A stretch of 64,000 bases of DNA from Faecalibacterium taiwanense (GCF_036632915.2 NZ_CP155552.1:2604001-2668000), one strand, 5' to 3'. Positions 35,966-47,039 are shown, counted from the stretch's first letter. Notes: a model not told the origin generated them from the letters alone. Numbers and translations are program-made.

Positions 35966-38653
35966 ATGAAAAGCGTTTGTGATGTCCTGCATGGACAGAC
36001 CCCCAATGCCCTGTATCCCTTTTTGTGGGTGCATGGCGTAGAGAGTGAAGAAGAACTGCGCCGCGAGGTGCAGAAGATCCGCGAAAGCGGCATCGGCGGC
36101 TTCTGTGTGGAAGCCCGTCCGCACAAGGATTTCAACGGTCCGGGCTGGTTCCGGGATCTGGCCCTGCTGCTGGACGAAGCAAAGCGCACGGGTATGGAGA
36201 TGTGGATCCTGGATGACAGCCACTTTCCCACCGGTTTTGCGGATGGTGCGGTCAAGCGGGAGCACCCGGAGCTGTGCAAAAAGTTTCTCTGCTGCAAAAC
36301 GCTGGATTATGCCGGCCCGATGGAGAACATGACCGCTGTTCTCAAGTATGCCCTCCGCGACCCGCGTGACAAAATCCTGGCTGTGACCCTGAGCCGCAAA
36401 ACCGCGTTTGAAACCATTGACCCGACCACAACCATCGACTTGACGGACAAAGTTTATACTTTTGAAGATGCCCGTACGGGGGAGATCATGCTTTCCTCCA
36501 TGGGCCAGCCGCTGCCCGGCAACCCCAAGGAAGGTCCCTGCGTGGCCGTGGATTTTGACCTGCCGGATGGACAGTGGACTCTGAACGTCATCACTGTCAG
36601 CTACAAGGGCGGCGAGAAACAGACGGAAGGCTATCTGAACCCGCTGGATTCGGCGGCGACCAAGGTACTGCTGGATACCGTCTATGAGCCGATCTATGCC
36701 CACTTCGGGGAGGAGTTTGGCAAAACGCTGTGCGGGTTCTTCTCGGATGAGCCGCGGCTTGGCAACATCCACGGGGCGGAGGATGCCGCCATCGGCCACA
36801 ACAGCGCCATGAACCTGCCCTGGCGGGATGGCATGGAGAACCTGCTGGCCGGAAAGCTGGCCGGAACGGCTCTGACAGACCGTGCTGCCGGGAACATCCG
36901 TGCGTTGCTGCCGCTGTTGTTCCTGCACAGCAGCGATGAGAGCGCTCATGTGGCACAGTATACCTATATGGATCTGGTCAGCCAGCTGTACAGCGACAAC
37001 TTTGATGGTGTTCTGGCGGCCTGGTGCCATGCCCACCACTGCGAGCACATCGGCCATACCATCGAGGACAACAATGCCACGGCTCGTCTGGGCTATGGTG
37101 CAGGGCACTTCTACCGCGCCATGGCGCATCAGGATATGTCCGGTATCGATGTGGTCATCCAGCAACTGCTGCCCGGTATGGATGAGGGAATGTTCAAGGG
37201 CATGCACAGCCCCGGCTGGGACGGCGAGTTTTTTACCTATATGTTGGGCAAGCTGGGGGCAAGTCTGGCCCACTTGGACCCTGCCAAGAAAGGCCGTGCC
37301 ATGTGTGAGCTGTTCGGTGCCTATGGCTGGGGCGAAGGCAACCGCCTGTGCAAGTGGCTGTCGGACTATATGCTGGTGCGCGGCATCAATCAGTTTGTGC
37401 CGCACGCCTTCAACGCGGCACCCTTCCCGGACCCGGACTGCCCGCCGCATTTCTATGCCCACGGCCATAATCCGCAATATCCGGAATTCCGGCAGGTAGC
37501 CAACTACCTCAACCGGATGTCCGCAGTGCTGTCTGGCACCCATGTGGCTCCGGTGGCGCTGCTGTATCAGGCCGAAGCCGAATGGAGCGGCGAGTTTATG
37601 CTCACCCAGAAACCAGCGGCCCGGCTGGCCCGCAATGGTATCGACTATGAGCTGGTGCCCTGTGAGGTGTTGAAAGCGGACACCGCGAAGGATGGTGCGC
37701 TGCACCTGAACGGCATGCAGTTCCGCGCGCTGGTCATCCCGTACGCCGAGGCGCTGCCTGTTGCACTGCTGGAGAATGTACAGCGCTATCTGGATGCTGG
37801 GGTCAAAGTTTATTTTGTGGGCGGTCTGCCCATTCGCTGCTGTGAAGGCGGTCCGGCACCGGTACTGGAACATGCGGTCGTCACCACGCTGGATGCGCTG
37901 GTGGAGACGCTTACGGCAGACAGTATCCCTGCGCTGCATCTGAGCGCAGCGGCACCATATCTGCGATACTACCACGCTCGGCAGGCAGACGGTGATGTCT
38001 ACTTCTTCACGAATGAGGGCACGCAGCCGCTTTGCACCACTGTGACTGGTGCAAAGCCCGGTGCAGCCTTTGTATACGATGCCTTTGCCAACGTTGTGAC
38101 GGCAGCACCGGATGCCTTTGCTCTGACACTGGCTCCTTATGAATCCCGCTGCATTCTGGTGCCGGATGACCCGACTGCATTGCAGGTGCAGGCGGTGGCG
38201 GCTCTGCCTGCCGGTGTTCCGGCGGACTGCATTCATTTGACAGCATGCACTGTTTCGCTGGCCGATGCCGACACTGGCTGCGCCGAATATGGTGCCCCGC
38301 TCCCGCTGGAAAAACTGCTCTCTCTGCACCGTCTGCCGGGCTGCATCGCGTTTGCAGGCCGGGCACGGTATGCATTCCGCTTTACGCTGAACGAAGCACA
38401 GGCCGCACGGCCCGCCGTGCTGGCCCTGACGGCACAGGAAGGTGCAATCGTCCGAGTGAACGGGACGGACTGCGGTGTACGGATCTGCCCTCCTTACCGC
38501 TATGCAATCTCCGGTTCCCTGCACACCGGGGAGAATTTGTTGGAAATCGAGGTGAACACCACCCTTGGCCGCCGGATGAATGATTTTCTGGGGCAGTATA
38601 TGCCCACCGAGCCACAAGGCTTGAAGAGTGAAGTAACCATACAGCTGTTCTAA
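35966..38653 (+). CDS. GH106-like alpha-L-rhamnosidase (cytoplasmic)
   Basis: The product is 895 aa. The start MKSVCDVLHGQ follows AAGGAAAGG; the 26 residues before it are not protein-like. The N-terminal barrel has EEELRREVQKIRESGIGGFCVEARP in pieces near residues 28-52, MWILDDSHFPTGFADG, GFFSDEPRLGN and later HTIEDNNATARLGYG, followed by QDMSGIDVVIQQLLPG. These I associate with GH106 and its relatives. The C-terminal ~200 residues are beta-rich, like galactose-binding modules. No signal peptide is present, so it acts on imported sugar. With rhamnose catabolism genes close by, an alpha-rhamnosidase role is likely. The assignment is from motif memory. Confidence 0.65.
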   Translation: MKSVCDVLHGQTPNALYPFLWVHGVESEEELRREVQKIRESGIGGFCVEARPHKDFNGPGWFRDLALLLDEAKRTGMEMWILDDSHFPTGFADGAVKREHPELCKKFLCCKTLDYAGPMENMTAVLKYALRDPRDKILAVTLSRKTAFETIDPTTTIDLTDKVYTFEDARTGEIMLSSMGQPLPGNPKEGPCVAVDFDLPDGQWTLNVITVSYKGGEKQTEGYLNPLDSAATKVLLDTVYEPIYAHFGEEFGKTLCGFFSDEPRLGNIHGAEDAAIGHNSAMNLPWRDGMENLLAGKLAGTALTDRAAGNIRALLPLLFLHSSDESAHVAQYTYMDLVSQLYSDNFDGVLAAWCHAHHCEHIGHTIEDNNATARLGYGAGHFYRAMAHQDMSGIDVVIQQLLPGMDEGMFKGMHSPGWDGEFFTYMLGKLGASLAHLDPAKKGRAMCELFGAYGWGEGNRLCKWLSDYMLVRGINQFVPHAFNAAPFPDPDCPPHFYAHGHNPQYPEFRQVANYLNRMSAVLSGTHVAPVALLYQAEAEWSGEFMLTQKPAARLARNGIDYELVPCEVLKADTAKDGALHLNGMQFRALVIPYAEALPVALLENVQRYLDAGVKVYFVGGLPIRCCEGGPAPVLEHAVVTTLDALVETLTADSIPALHLSAAAPYLRYYHARQADGDVYFFTNEGTQPLCTTVTGAKPGAAFVYDAFANVVTAAPDAFALTLAPYESRCILVPDDPTALQVQAVAALPAGVPADCIHLTACTVSLADADTGCAEYGAPLPLEKLLSLHRLPGCIAFAGRARYAFRFTLNEAQAARPAVLALTAQEGAIVRVNGTDCGVRICPPYRYAISGSLHTGENLLEIEVNTTLGRRMNDFLGQYMPTEPQGLKSEVTIQLF

Positions 38654-38667
38654 AAAACTATAATCAA

Positions 38668-38698
38668 CGATGCCCTTTGTTACTGACAAGGGGCATCG
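38668..38698 (+). terminator. Terminator of the PTS/rhamnosidase operon
   Basis: CGATGCCCTTTG pairs with CAAGGGGCATCG around TTACTGA (with one wobble), followed by CTTTGTTTT. Confidence 0.75.
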
Positions 38699-38714
38699 CT
38701 TTGTTTTGGGTAGC

Positions 38715-38960
38715 TTGAGCGAGCGACAACCACCAGCTCTGCTGGTGGAGAAGAAAATGCTTTAGCTATAAGATTCGAGCGAAGCGAGATGACAAAGAAA
38801 TTGTCATCTTAGAAGATGCACTTTATGATACTGCTCGTTAGAGCAGTAGGGCAAGTAATGCAGATGAAAGATGCTTGCTCGTGGCCCCTTGCAGGGGCTT
38901 TGCTAGTATTATGCCCTTCTAGGGCTTACTCAAGCCACCGGCTCAGCCGGTGGTTTTGAC
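38715..38960. repeat. Palindrome-bounded, highly structured element (PATE-like candidate)
   Basis: The left end has the hairpin CCACCAGC-TCT-GCTGGTGG (38730-38748). The right end has the hairpin CCACCGGC-TCA-GCCGGTGG (38935-38953), preceded by ACTCAAG. Between them lie several small stems: GATGACA/TGTCATC, ACTGCTC/GAGCAGT, GCCCCTT/AGGGGC and GCCCT/AGGGC. Short GC-rich hairpins at both ends are typical of IS200/IS605-type elements. No transposase or TnpB is inside, so it would be a non-autonomous derivative or structured RNA. From 38961 to 39206 I see nothing else. Confidence 0.45.
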
Positions 38961-39206
38961 TGTGCGCGTTGAAAAGCAACCTTAAAATGTCAAATTCTTC
39001 CCACAGATTTTTCAACAGGATATTGCGGAGCAACTAAGGTTTGACGCATACGATCGTTCTGATTTTTTTCGTAGAAAAGGATGCGTTTTCAGTTTGTCTC
39101 GTTATAATTTGGAAAAGGACTTCTTCGGGTCAGAAGCCAGACAGAAAAGGTGGAATTTGATGCTGTTCTTGTCGTTTCTGTTTCATAACACTTTCAGAAT
39201 GCGACT

Positions 39207-39257
39207 AAAAAATGAGACAGGCCAGCCTCTTTTCGGGCCGTCTATCTCATTTTTTTG
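39207..39257. terminator. Terminator after the GH1/rhamnose operon
   Basis: AAAAAATGAGA (39207-39217) pairs with TCTCATTTTTT around an inner GGCC/GGCC-type stem. It lies just downstream of the GH1 stop on the minus strand. A similar AAAATGAGATAG...CTATCTCATTTT terminator is at 49294. Confidence 0.8.
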
Positions 39258-39306
39258 GAAAAACTGTTTTACAACAATCGCGCGATATCAGAGATGATCC
39301 AGAAAA

Positions 39307-40752
<1,446 letters not shown>

Positions 40753-40818
40753 TTATTCTCCTTCTTATCGATCAATCGTTTCTTGTTCTTGAAAGGCTCA
40801 TCACTGTAATTAAGAAAA

Positions 40819-41646
40819 TCAGTCGAGGAACTCCTCGTTCAGGGTCACGCCAAAGTCGCGGGCGATGGCGCGCAGGTCATCATCGGTGATGGTCTGACGG
40901 ATGAGGCCGCCACTCATGCTCAGCACCTTGACATAGATCTCGGCACTCTTCTCGATGGTGTGAGCCAGACCAAAGGCGATGTCAAAATCCGGGCCGGAAA
41001 CGAACAGGCCGTGCTGTGCCCAAATGGCTGCCTGATATTTCTTCATCAGTTCGCTGGTGGCCATGGCGATGTCTGCACCGCCGGGCACCATCCAGGGGCA
41101 GACGCCCACACCTTCCGGGAAGACCACCGGGCACTCGGTGGCGCTCTGCCACAAAGCACGGGAGAAGTCGCGGTCGGTCAGGGGCAGAATGTAGGTCAGA
41201 GCGATGACATTGGTGGCATGGCAATGGTAGATGACGCGGTTTGCGCCGTTCGTGGCCGCCTTGCGGACGCTGTGGTTCATGAAGTGGCTGGGGAACTCGG
41301 AAGTGGGCTTTGCGCCGCCTTCCAGGCCCCAGACGATGCGCCAGCTGTCGCCCTTGTCGTTGATCTCCACGATGCCGATGCTGTGGATGGGGTCCGGCTC
41401 CACATTGCGGAAGAACTTGCCGGAACCGGTGGTGATGAAATACTCCCCGGCCAGGTTGTCGGCCTGCACGCCCATGTTGACCCATTCACCGGGCTGTGCA
41501 TTGAAGAAGGGACGGCACTCGGCCACTTCCTCTTCCTTCATACGGTAGGTCAGGTTGCCGCCGTTGCGCTCGTGCCAGCCCTGCAGCCAGCCGTCGTTGC
41601 ACATGCGGATGTAGCCCTTGACGATTGCAATATCCAGAATGCCCAT
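40819..41646 (-). CDS. rhaD: Rhamnulose-1-phosphate aldolase
   Basis: This 275-aa class II aldolase starts behind AGAGAGGTATTTTATC. It splits L-rhamnulose-1-phosphate into dihydroxyacetone phosphate and L-lactaldehyde. Landmarks are WHERNGGNLTYR, GEYFITTGSGKFFRN, zinc ligands in YHCHATNVIAL (residues ~141-143), and the later AAIWAQHGLFVSG with the third His. Length matches E. coli RhaD. It sits between the isomerase and GH1 genes in one operon. No lactaldehyde reductase gene is present in the window. Confidence 0.95.
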   Translation of the reverse strand: MGILDIAIVKGYIRMCNDGWLQGWHERNGGNLTYRMKEEEVAECRPFFNAQPGEWVNMGVQADNLAGEYFITTGSGKFFRNVEPDPIHSIGIVEINDKGDSWRIVWGLEGGAKPTSEFPSHFMNHSVRKAATNGANRVIYHCHATNVIALTYILPLTDRDFSRALWQSATECPVVFPEGVGVCPWMVPGGADIAMATSELMKKYQAAIWAQHGLFVSGPDFDIAFGLAHTIEKSAEIYVKVLSMSGGLIRQTITDDDLRAIARDFGVTLNEEFLD

Positions 41647-41673
41647 GATAAAATACCTCTCTTTTCTCTCAGC

Positions 41674-43092
41674 TTATCGGGTGATGACGTCCACCGGAAT
41701 ATTGAAGATCTTTGCCACCTTCAGGATGGTATCGATGTGGCGGCCGGTGGCAGCAGCCATGTGATGGGTGGGGCCTGCCTCGCTCCAGCGGTTGCAGAAC
41801 TCCCGTGCCCCGCAGGTAAAGCGGGTGCGCATGTTGGTGTCACCAAAGGTGAAGATGGGGCCAGGCTCGTTGACGCCCTCGGCCACCACGAACTTGAAGT
41901 GACCGTCCTTGTCCTGCGTGATGCCCAGATAGGTCACGGGGCCAAGGTGCGGATAGAACTGGGTCAGATAGCCGCCGCCGGTCTTGCCGTGGAACACCGG
42001 CACGATCTTCATGGTGGGCTTCTTCTCGGAAATGTTGGCATCGCCGGAACCGGAATGGCCGATGATGCAGATATCCTCGTCAAAGTCGATGGAGTACATC
42101 TCACTCAGCTGGCCGCAGCCTGCAATGGTCTTGAGGATGGACATGGCCATAGCCACCTTGATGTCACCCTCCACGGCACAGGCAACGCCCTGCTTGATAA
42201 GCATGGAGAAGGCCGGGATCAGCATGCTGTCCAGCACACCGGCCTTGCCCTTGGCAAAACCATCGTAATGCGACGCGATGAAGGCGATCTTCTCGTCCTT
42301 GACCCACTGCTCAAAGGCGACGACATACTTTGCCATCTCCCAGACCTTTTCCACCGTGCCGCCGCCTTCGATATCGAAGGTATTCAGGATATCCTCTGCC
42401 TTGGCACGGATGGCAGCTTCGTCGGTGATGTTGTCGGCGATGGCCCACATCTTTTCCCAGTCGAACTGCTTGGTATACAGCCACATCCGGTTGTAGAGAT
42501 TCGTTTCGTCGATGTACAGGTCCATCATACCGGGATACGGGCGGCCGATCTGGGCCAGATTGGTGTCGCGGAAACGGCGGCGCACCTGAGCCGCACGGCA
42601 CCAGTCCTCGATCTCGGCCTGCACCTGCGGGTCGCCGCCTTCTACCACACCGGTGATGACGGCATGACGCTTGCCGGCACGCTCCAGATCGGCCACCATC
42701 TCGCCCACGGCACCGCAGGCGTACAATTCACCCAGCCAGGTGGGCGTATCGGTGTTGGCGTAGTCCGGGGCTTTCTTCTTCTGGACGTTCACCAGCACGA
42801 CCGGGACATCCAGATCCCGCACAGCAGGCAGCATGTTGTAGGAAGTGGCGTAGGTCAGCAGCTGCAGGATCACCAGGTCCACATCTGCAGCGCGGAACTT
42901 ATCACCCGCCGCCATGGACAGCTCTTTGGTGGTGACGATGCCGCCGTCGATGACCTCCACGGTGTCCGGGATGGTCTTTTTGAAGGCAGCGTACTGCTGC
43001 TCAAATTCGGGCACGAGGGTCGGGAACTGGGGCAGGTAGGCACCCAGCGCAATGGCGAACACGCCAACGCGGGCTTTGGTTTCAACCAGCAT
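41674..43092 (-). CDS. L-fucose/L-arabinose isomerase-family protein, probable rhamnose isomerase
   Basis: The product is 472 aa and its start is behind AAGGAGGACAAATT. The Rossmann-like N-terminal part (VGVFAIALGAYLPQFPTL, LVILQLLTYATSYNML, VVLVNVQKK) and the C-terminal metal-binding part (VACAVEGDIKVAMAMSIL, HSGSGDANIS, GPTHHMAAATGRH) match the arabinose/fucose isomerase superfamily, not the TIM-barrel RhaA family. Operon position between rhaB and rhaD, with no rhaA in view, suggests that it converts L-rhamnose to L-rhamnulose. That function is inferred from context. Confidence 0.75.
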   Translation of the reverse strand: MLVETKARVGVFAIALGAYLPQFPTLVPEFEQQYAAFKKTIPDTVEVIDGGIVTTKELSMAAGDKFRAADVDLVILQLLTYATSYNMLPAVRDLDVPVVLVNVQKKKAPDYANTDTPTWLGELYACGAVGEMVADLERAGKRHAVITGVVEGGDPQVQAEIEDWCRAAQVRRRFRDTNLAQIGRPYPGMMDLYIDETNLYNRMWLYTKQFDWEKMWAIADNITDEAAIRAKAEDILNTFDIEGGGTVEKVWEMAKYVVAFEQWVKDEKIAFIASHYDGFAKGKAGVLDSMLIPAFSMLIKQGVACAVEGDIKVAMAMSILKTIAGCGQLSEMYSIDFDEDICIIGHSGSGDANISEKKPTMKIVPVFHGKTGGGYLTQFYPHLGPVTYLGITQDKDGHFKFVVAEGVNEPGPIFTFGDTNMRTRFTCGAREFCNRWSEAGPTHHMAAATGRHIDTILKVAKIFNIPVDVITR

Positions 43093-43104
43093 AATTTGTC
43101 CTCC

Positions 43105-44412
43105 TTAGTGGATGTTCATCTGTATTTTCAGGTTGCCGATGGCGGTCGCCTCAATGGGCAGGGCCACGACCTGTTTTCCGGTATAATGGGCGGTCAGCTC
43201 GTTCAGGGTGGCATTCTTGGCGCCGCCGCCTGCAATGTAGAGCTTGTCCCAGTGCTGCCCGGTGACGGCTTCCATCTCACGGTAGGCTTCGCCGTAGCAG
43301 TACGCCAGCGAATGATAGATGCAGTTGATGAGGTCAGCGTCCGTGGCAGGCGGTGCACCGGTCTCAGCAAGGGCAGCTCTGATTTCCGCGCTCATATCCT
43401 GCGGAGCCGAGAAACGCGCATCGTTCACATCAAAAATGCGGGTGTAGGTGCTGGCCTTTGCCAGCTCCACCATCTCCGCAAAGGAGATGCCCAGCTGCTT
43501 CTGCACGCACTGGATGATCCACAAGCCCATGATGTTTTTCAGATAGCGGATGTAGCCCACGCCGCCTTCATTTGTGAAATTTGCTTTGCAGCTTTCTGGA
43601 GTGGTGACCGGCTGTGCCAGTTTGACACCCAACAGGCTCCAGGTGCCGGAAGAAAGGAACGGTGCCTCCCCCTGCTCCATCGGGATGCCCTCCACCGCGC
43701 TGGCAGTGTCGTGGGTGGCACACAGCACCACGTTGGTCTGCCCGCCCACCTCGGAGGCGATCTCCGGCTTCAGCGGACCCAGCACCGTGCCGGGTGCGGT
43801 CAGCGGCGGGAACATGGTTTCCGGCAAGCCCAGTGCAGAGAGGATCTCCGGGTCGTATTCTCTGATCTGGGCGTTGACAAGGCCGGTGGAGGTGGCGTTG
43901 GTGTACTCACGGGCCTTGACGCCGCAGAGTTTCCAGAGTAGATATTCCGGAATCATCAGGAAATCGTCTGCCTGCGCCAGCCGCCCGGCTTTTTTGTCCG
44001 CATACAGCTGATACACCGTGTTGAATGGCTGAAACTGGATGCCGGTGCGCTCGTAGAGCTTCTCAAACGGGAGGATGCCGTGCACCTCATCCAGAACGGC
44101 CTGTGTCCGGCCGTCGCGGTAAGCATAGACCGGATAAAGGGGCTGTTCCTTTTTCAAAAGTACGTAGTCCACCGCCCAGGTGTCGATGGACAGGCTTTTG
44201 ATGGCGGGGTACTTTGCAAAAGCCGCTTTGATGCCCTGTTTCACGTTGGCAAACAGGCTGTCGATGTCCCATTCCAGGTGGCCGTCCACCCGCCGGACAC
44301 TGTTCGGGAAGCGGTAGACTTCCTCGGTCTGCAAGGTCCCGTCCTCCATCCAGCCGATGATATGCCGCCCGGACGATGCGCCGATGTCGATGGCGAGAAA
44401 TTTTTCGTGCAT
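43105..44412 (-). CDS. rhaB: Rhamnulokinase
   Basis: This 435-aa FGGY kinase starts MHEKFLAIDIGASSGRH at 44412, directly after AAGGAGGCGCACT; the longer ORF start is not supported. Motifs are AIDIGASSGRH (phosphate 1), TWAVDYVLLKK, CATHDTASAVEG, LSSGTWSLLGV and IAGGGAKNATLN (adenosine). It phosphorylates L-rhamnulose to L-rhamnulose-1-phosphate, which RhaD then cleaves. First gene of the operon, divergent from an AraC-type regulator. Confidence 0.93.
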   Translation of the reverse strand: MHEKFLAIDIGASSGRHIIGWMEDGTLQTEEVYRFPNSVRRVDGHLEWDIDSLFANVKQGIKAAFAKYPAIKSLSIDTWAVDYVLLKKEQPLYPVYAYRDGRTQAVLDEVHGILPFEKLYERTGIQFQPFNTVYQLYADKKAGRLAQADDFLMIPEYLLWKLCGVKAREYTNATSTGLVNAQIREYDPEILSALGLPETMFPPLTAPGTVLGPLKPEIASEVGGQTNVVLCATHDTASAVEGIPMEQGEAPFLSSGTWSLLGVKLAQPVTTPESCKANFTNEGGVGYIRYLKNIMGLWIIQCVQKQLGISFAEMVELAKASTYTRIFDVNDARFSAPQDMSAEIRAALAETGAPPATDADLINCIYHSLAYCYGEAYREMEAVTGQHWDKLYIAGGGAKNATLNELTAHYTGKQVVALPIEATAIGNLKIQMNIH

Positions 44413-44510
44413 AGTGCGCCTCCTTCTGTCTCTTTCCGGTACCAGTATAGCGGCCCGGAAAGGCGGATTCCATCCGCAAAGGTGACGCATTCTTTGTGAA
44501 AAGTCCACTC

Positions 44511-44539
44511 TTGCATCACAGGGTAAAAGCCGCTATACT
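44511..44539 (+). promoter_or_regulatory. Predicted promoter of the second AraC regulator
   Basis: TTGCAT (44511-44516), 17 bases, TATACT (44534-44539). It lies 23 bases before the start codon at 44563. The divergent rhaB operon would be controlled from the same 150-base interval. Confidence 0.5.
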
Positions 44540-44562
44540 GGAAGCAGAAAGGCGGGAGAAAA

Positions 44563-45435
44563 ATGCTGACTTACAACATGGATGTGACCCCGGAAAGCAT
44601 CTGGAAGCGCACGACGCTCAGCGAAGCGGAGCGTGCACAGCCCTATTCCTGCACCGAGGCGGGGCTATTCTATGCACTACAGCGGTTCTCCACCGCCCGC
44701 ACCGATAAAGAAAGCTATATCCTGTTCTACACCCTCCGGGGTGCCGGTCTCATCGAGCAGGATGGGAACCATGTCGTGCTGGAGACCGGGCAGGCACTGC
44801 TGCTCAACTGCCGCACGGCACAGAGCTACTGCACCGCACCGGGGCAGAGCTGCTGGCACCACTACTGGGTGCATCTGGACGGTGCCGGTGTTGCGGCCAT
44901 GGAGCCGCTGCTTCTGCCGGACAAAAAACTGACCCCGGTCCAATTGACCGGGGTCAGGATGCAGGAATTGTTTGAACTTGTTCTGGAGCAGATGGAGCTT
45001 GGCACGGTGGACAGCATGGTGCAGACAGGTCTTGCCCTGCACGAGATGCTTGCCCTCTGTGCACAGAGCCTGTTTGCGCAGGCGGAGATGACCACCAACC
45101 GCCAGCTGATCCTGCAGGCGGCAGAGACCCTGCGCAAGAACTACCGGCAGGAACTTTCCCTTGCCGATCTGCTGTCAAGTGCGCACATGAGCAAGAGTTA
45201 TTTTCTGCGCCTGTTCCGGCGGTACATGGGCACAACGCCGTACAATTATCTGGTCAACTTCCGCATCACACAGGCAAAAGAGCTGCTGGTGCTCACCGAC
45301 CACAGCATCAGTGAGATCGCACAGGAAGCAGGCTTCGGGGATGCCAGTAACTTCTCCACCCGCTTTGCCAAGGCCACCGGCCAGAGCCCGATGCAGTATC
45401 GGAAGAGCACATTAAAGAGCAAAGAATCCAAGTAA
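44563..45435 (+). CDS. AraC-family regulator of the rhamnose operon
   Basis: The product is 290 aa and its start is behind GCGGGAGAAAA. The N-terminal AraC-type ligand-binding domain (SYILFYTLRGAGLIEQDG, LETGQALLLNC, HHYWVHLDG) resembles sugar sensors. The C-terminal HTH pair is LADLLSSAHMSKSYFLRLFRR and ISEIAQEAGFGDASNFSTRF. Its divergent position beside rhaB makes a RhaS/RhaR-like role in activating the rhamnose genes likely. Confidence 0.88.
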   Translation: MLTYNMDVTPESIWKRTTLSEAERAQPYSCTEAGLFYALQRFSTARTDKESYILFYTLRGAGLIEQDGNHVVLETGQALLLNCRTAQSYCTAPGQSCWHHYWVHLDGAGVAAMEPLLLPDKKLTPVQLTGVRMQELFELVLEQMELGTVDSMVQTGLALHEMLALCAQSLFAQAEMTTNRQLILQAAETLRKNYRQELSLADLLSSAHMSKSYFLRLFRRYMGTTPYNYLVNFRITQAKELLVLTDHSISEIAQEAGFGDASNFSTRFAKATGQSPMQYRKSTLKSKESK

Positions 45436-45542
45436 AAACACAGCTTGCATTCCCTTGCAAAATATGGTATATACATTATACGAAGAACAGCCTTGAATAA
45501 ACGTACATTCGTTCAATGATGTGTAAAAGTGAGGTGCTTTCC

Positions 45543-47039
45543 ATGAATGCTGTGATCTACGCTCGCTATTCCAGTGACAACCAGCGTGAAGAATCCATTG
45601 AGGGCCAGATTCGGGAATGCACAGCATATGCTGAAAGAAACGGCATTACAGTGGTCAGGCACTATATCGACCGTGCACTTTCTGCCAAAACAGACAATCG
45701 ACCGGATTTTCAACAGATGATTCGGGACAGCAATAAAAAGTTGTTTGAAATCGTTTTGGTTTGGAAATTTGACCGTTTCGCTCGGAATCGCTTTGACAGT
45801 GCAAACTACAAGATGATTCTGAAAAAGAACAATGTCCATCTGATATCGGTCATGGAGCCGATTGCAGAAGGCTCGCAGGGCATTCTGGTGGAGACGCTGC
45901 TGGAGGGTATGGCAGAATACTATTCGGCGGAACTTTCCGAAAAAGTCATTCGTGGCCAGACCGAAAATGCGCTGAAAGGCAAATGCACAGGCGGCACAGG
46001 AACGATTGGCTATAAAATCGACGCAGATAAGTTCTATCGCATCGACCCGCTGATTTCACCGCTTGTATTGGAGGCTTTTCAGCGGTACGACAACGGTGAA
46101 AAAATCGTTGAGATCATGAACTACCTCAACGAAAAAGGGGTTCGTAATATGCTGGGTGGAAAGCTGACGTGCAGCAGCATGAACACCATGTTAAAGAACC
46201 GCCGCTATATTGGAGAACTTTCTTTCCGGGATATCGTTGTCCCGGATGCAATTCCAGCCATCGTTCCCAAGGATTTGTTTGACCGTGTGCAAAAACGTAT
46301 GGAGAAAAACAAACGTGCTCCGGCTCGCGGAAAGGCAGATGAGGAATATTTGTTGACCACAAAGCTGTTCTGCGGTAAGTGCGGGGCATTGATGTTCGGC
46401 GAGAGCGGAACAAGTGCTACCGGGCGAACCTACTATTATTATAAATGTGCCACTGCCAAAAAGAAGAAAGGCTGTAACAAGAAAACCGTACAGAAGGAGT
46501 GGTTGGAAAATCTGGTCGTTCAGGAGACGATGAAGCTGATTCAGGATGATGCAGTGATTGAACGAATCGTTCAGCTGGTCATGGATTTCCAAAATCAGGA
46601 GAATACCGCGATCCCTCTGCTGGAAAAACAGCTCCGGGAAGTGGACCGAAAACTGGACAACCTGATGAAAGCAATCGAGGAAGGCTTGTTCACCCGGACG
46701 ACCAAAGAGCGTTTGGATGCGCTGGAAGCGCAAAAGGATGAACTGACCGCCAAAATTGCTGACGAAAAGCTAAGAAAGCCTTCCTTTAATGCTGACTTCA
46801 TCCGATTCTGGTTGATGAAATTCAGAAAGTTCGATGTATCGCAGCAAAAGCAGCGCAAGGCACTGATTGAGATCTTTGTGAACGCCATTTTCCTCTACGA
46901 TGACAGAATGCTGATCACGTTCAATTATAAAGACGGCTCTCAAACCGTCCGCTTCGAGGATACTTTGGCTGCCGATGAATTGGCAGGAAATAGTTCGGAT
47001 TTGTCCAGCTCTGCTCGATATGACAAAAAGCCACGATGA
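45543..47039 (+). CDS. Large serine recombinase (solitary)
   Basis: This 498-aa protein starts [18 protein letters not shown] at 45543, after GTGAGGTGCTTTCC. Resolvase domain with Ser in YARYSSD and the conserved DRFARNRFD; a recombinase domain; a zinc ribbon FCGKCGALMFG...YYYKCA; a coiled coil; and a C-terminal domain ending DLSSSARYDKKPR. It is a close relative of the recombinase at 9616. It has no cargo or transfer genes beside it and sits between the rhamnose regulator and citrate synthase, so it is a minimal element or relic. Confidence 0.92.
   Translation: MNAVIYARYSSDNQREESIEGQIRECTAYAERNGITVVRHYIDRALSAKTDNRPDFQQMIRDSNKKLFEIVLVWKFDRFARNRFDSANYKMILKKNNVHLISVMEPIAEGSQGILVETLLEGMAEYYSAELSEKVIRGQTENALKGKCTGGTGTIGYKIDADKFYRIDPLISPLVLEAFQRYDNGEKIVEIMNYLNEKGVRNMLGGKLTCSSMNTMLKNRRYIGELSFRDIVVPDAIPAIVPKDLFDRVQKRMEKNKRAPARGKADEEYLLTTKLFCGKCGALMFGESGTSATGRTYYYYKCATAKKKKGCNKKTVQKEWLENLVVQETMKLIQDDAVIERIVQLVMDFQNQENTAIPLLEKQLREVDRKLDNLMKAIEEGLFTRTTKERLDALEAQKDELTAKIADEKLRKPSFNADFIRFWLMKFRKFDVSQQKQRKALIEIFVNAIFLYDDRMLITFNYKDGSQTVRFEDTLAADELAGNSSDLSSSARYDKKPR

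Noticed and set aside
35783..38689. 968-codon minus-strand ORF
   Set aside because: Shadow of the GH106-like gene; low-complexity composition and no recognisable motif.
39094..39297. 67-codon plus-strand ORF
   Set aside because: It reads through the terminator at 39207; no support for coding.
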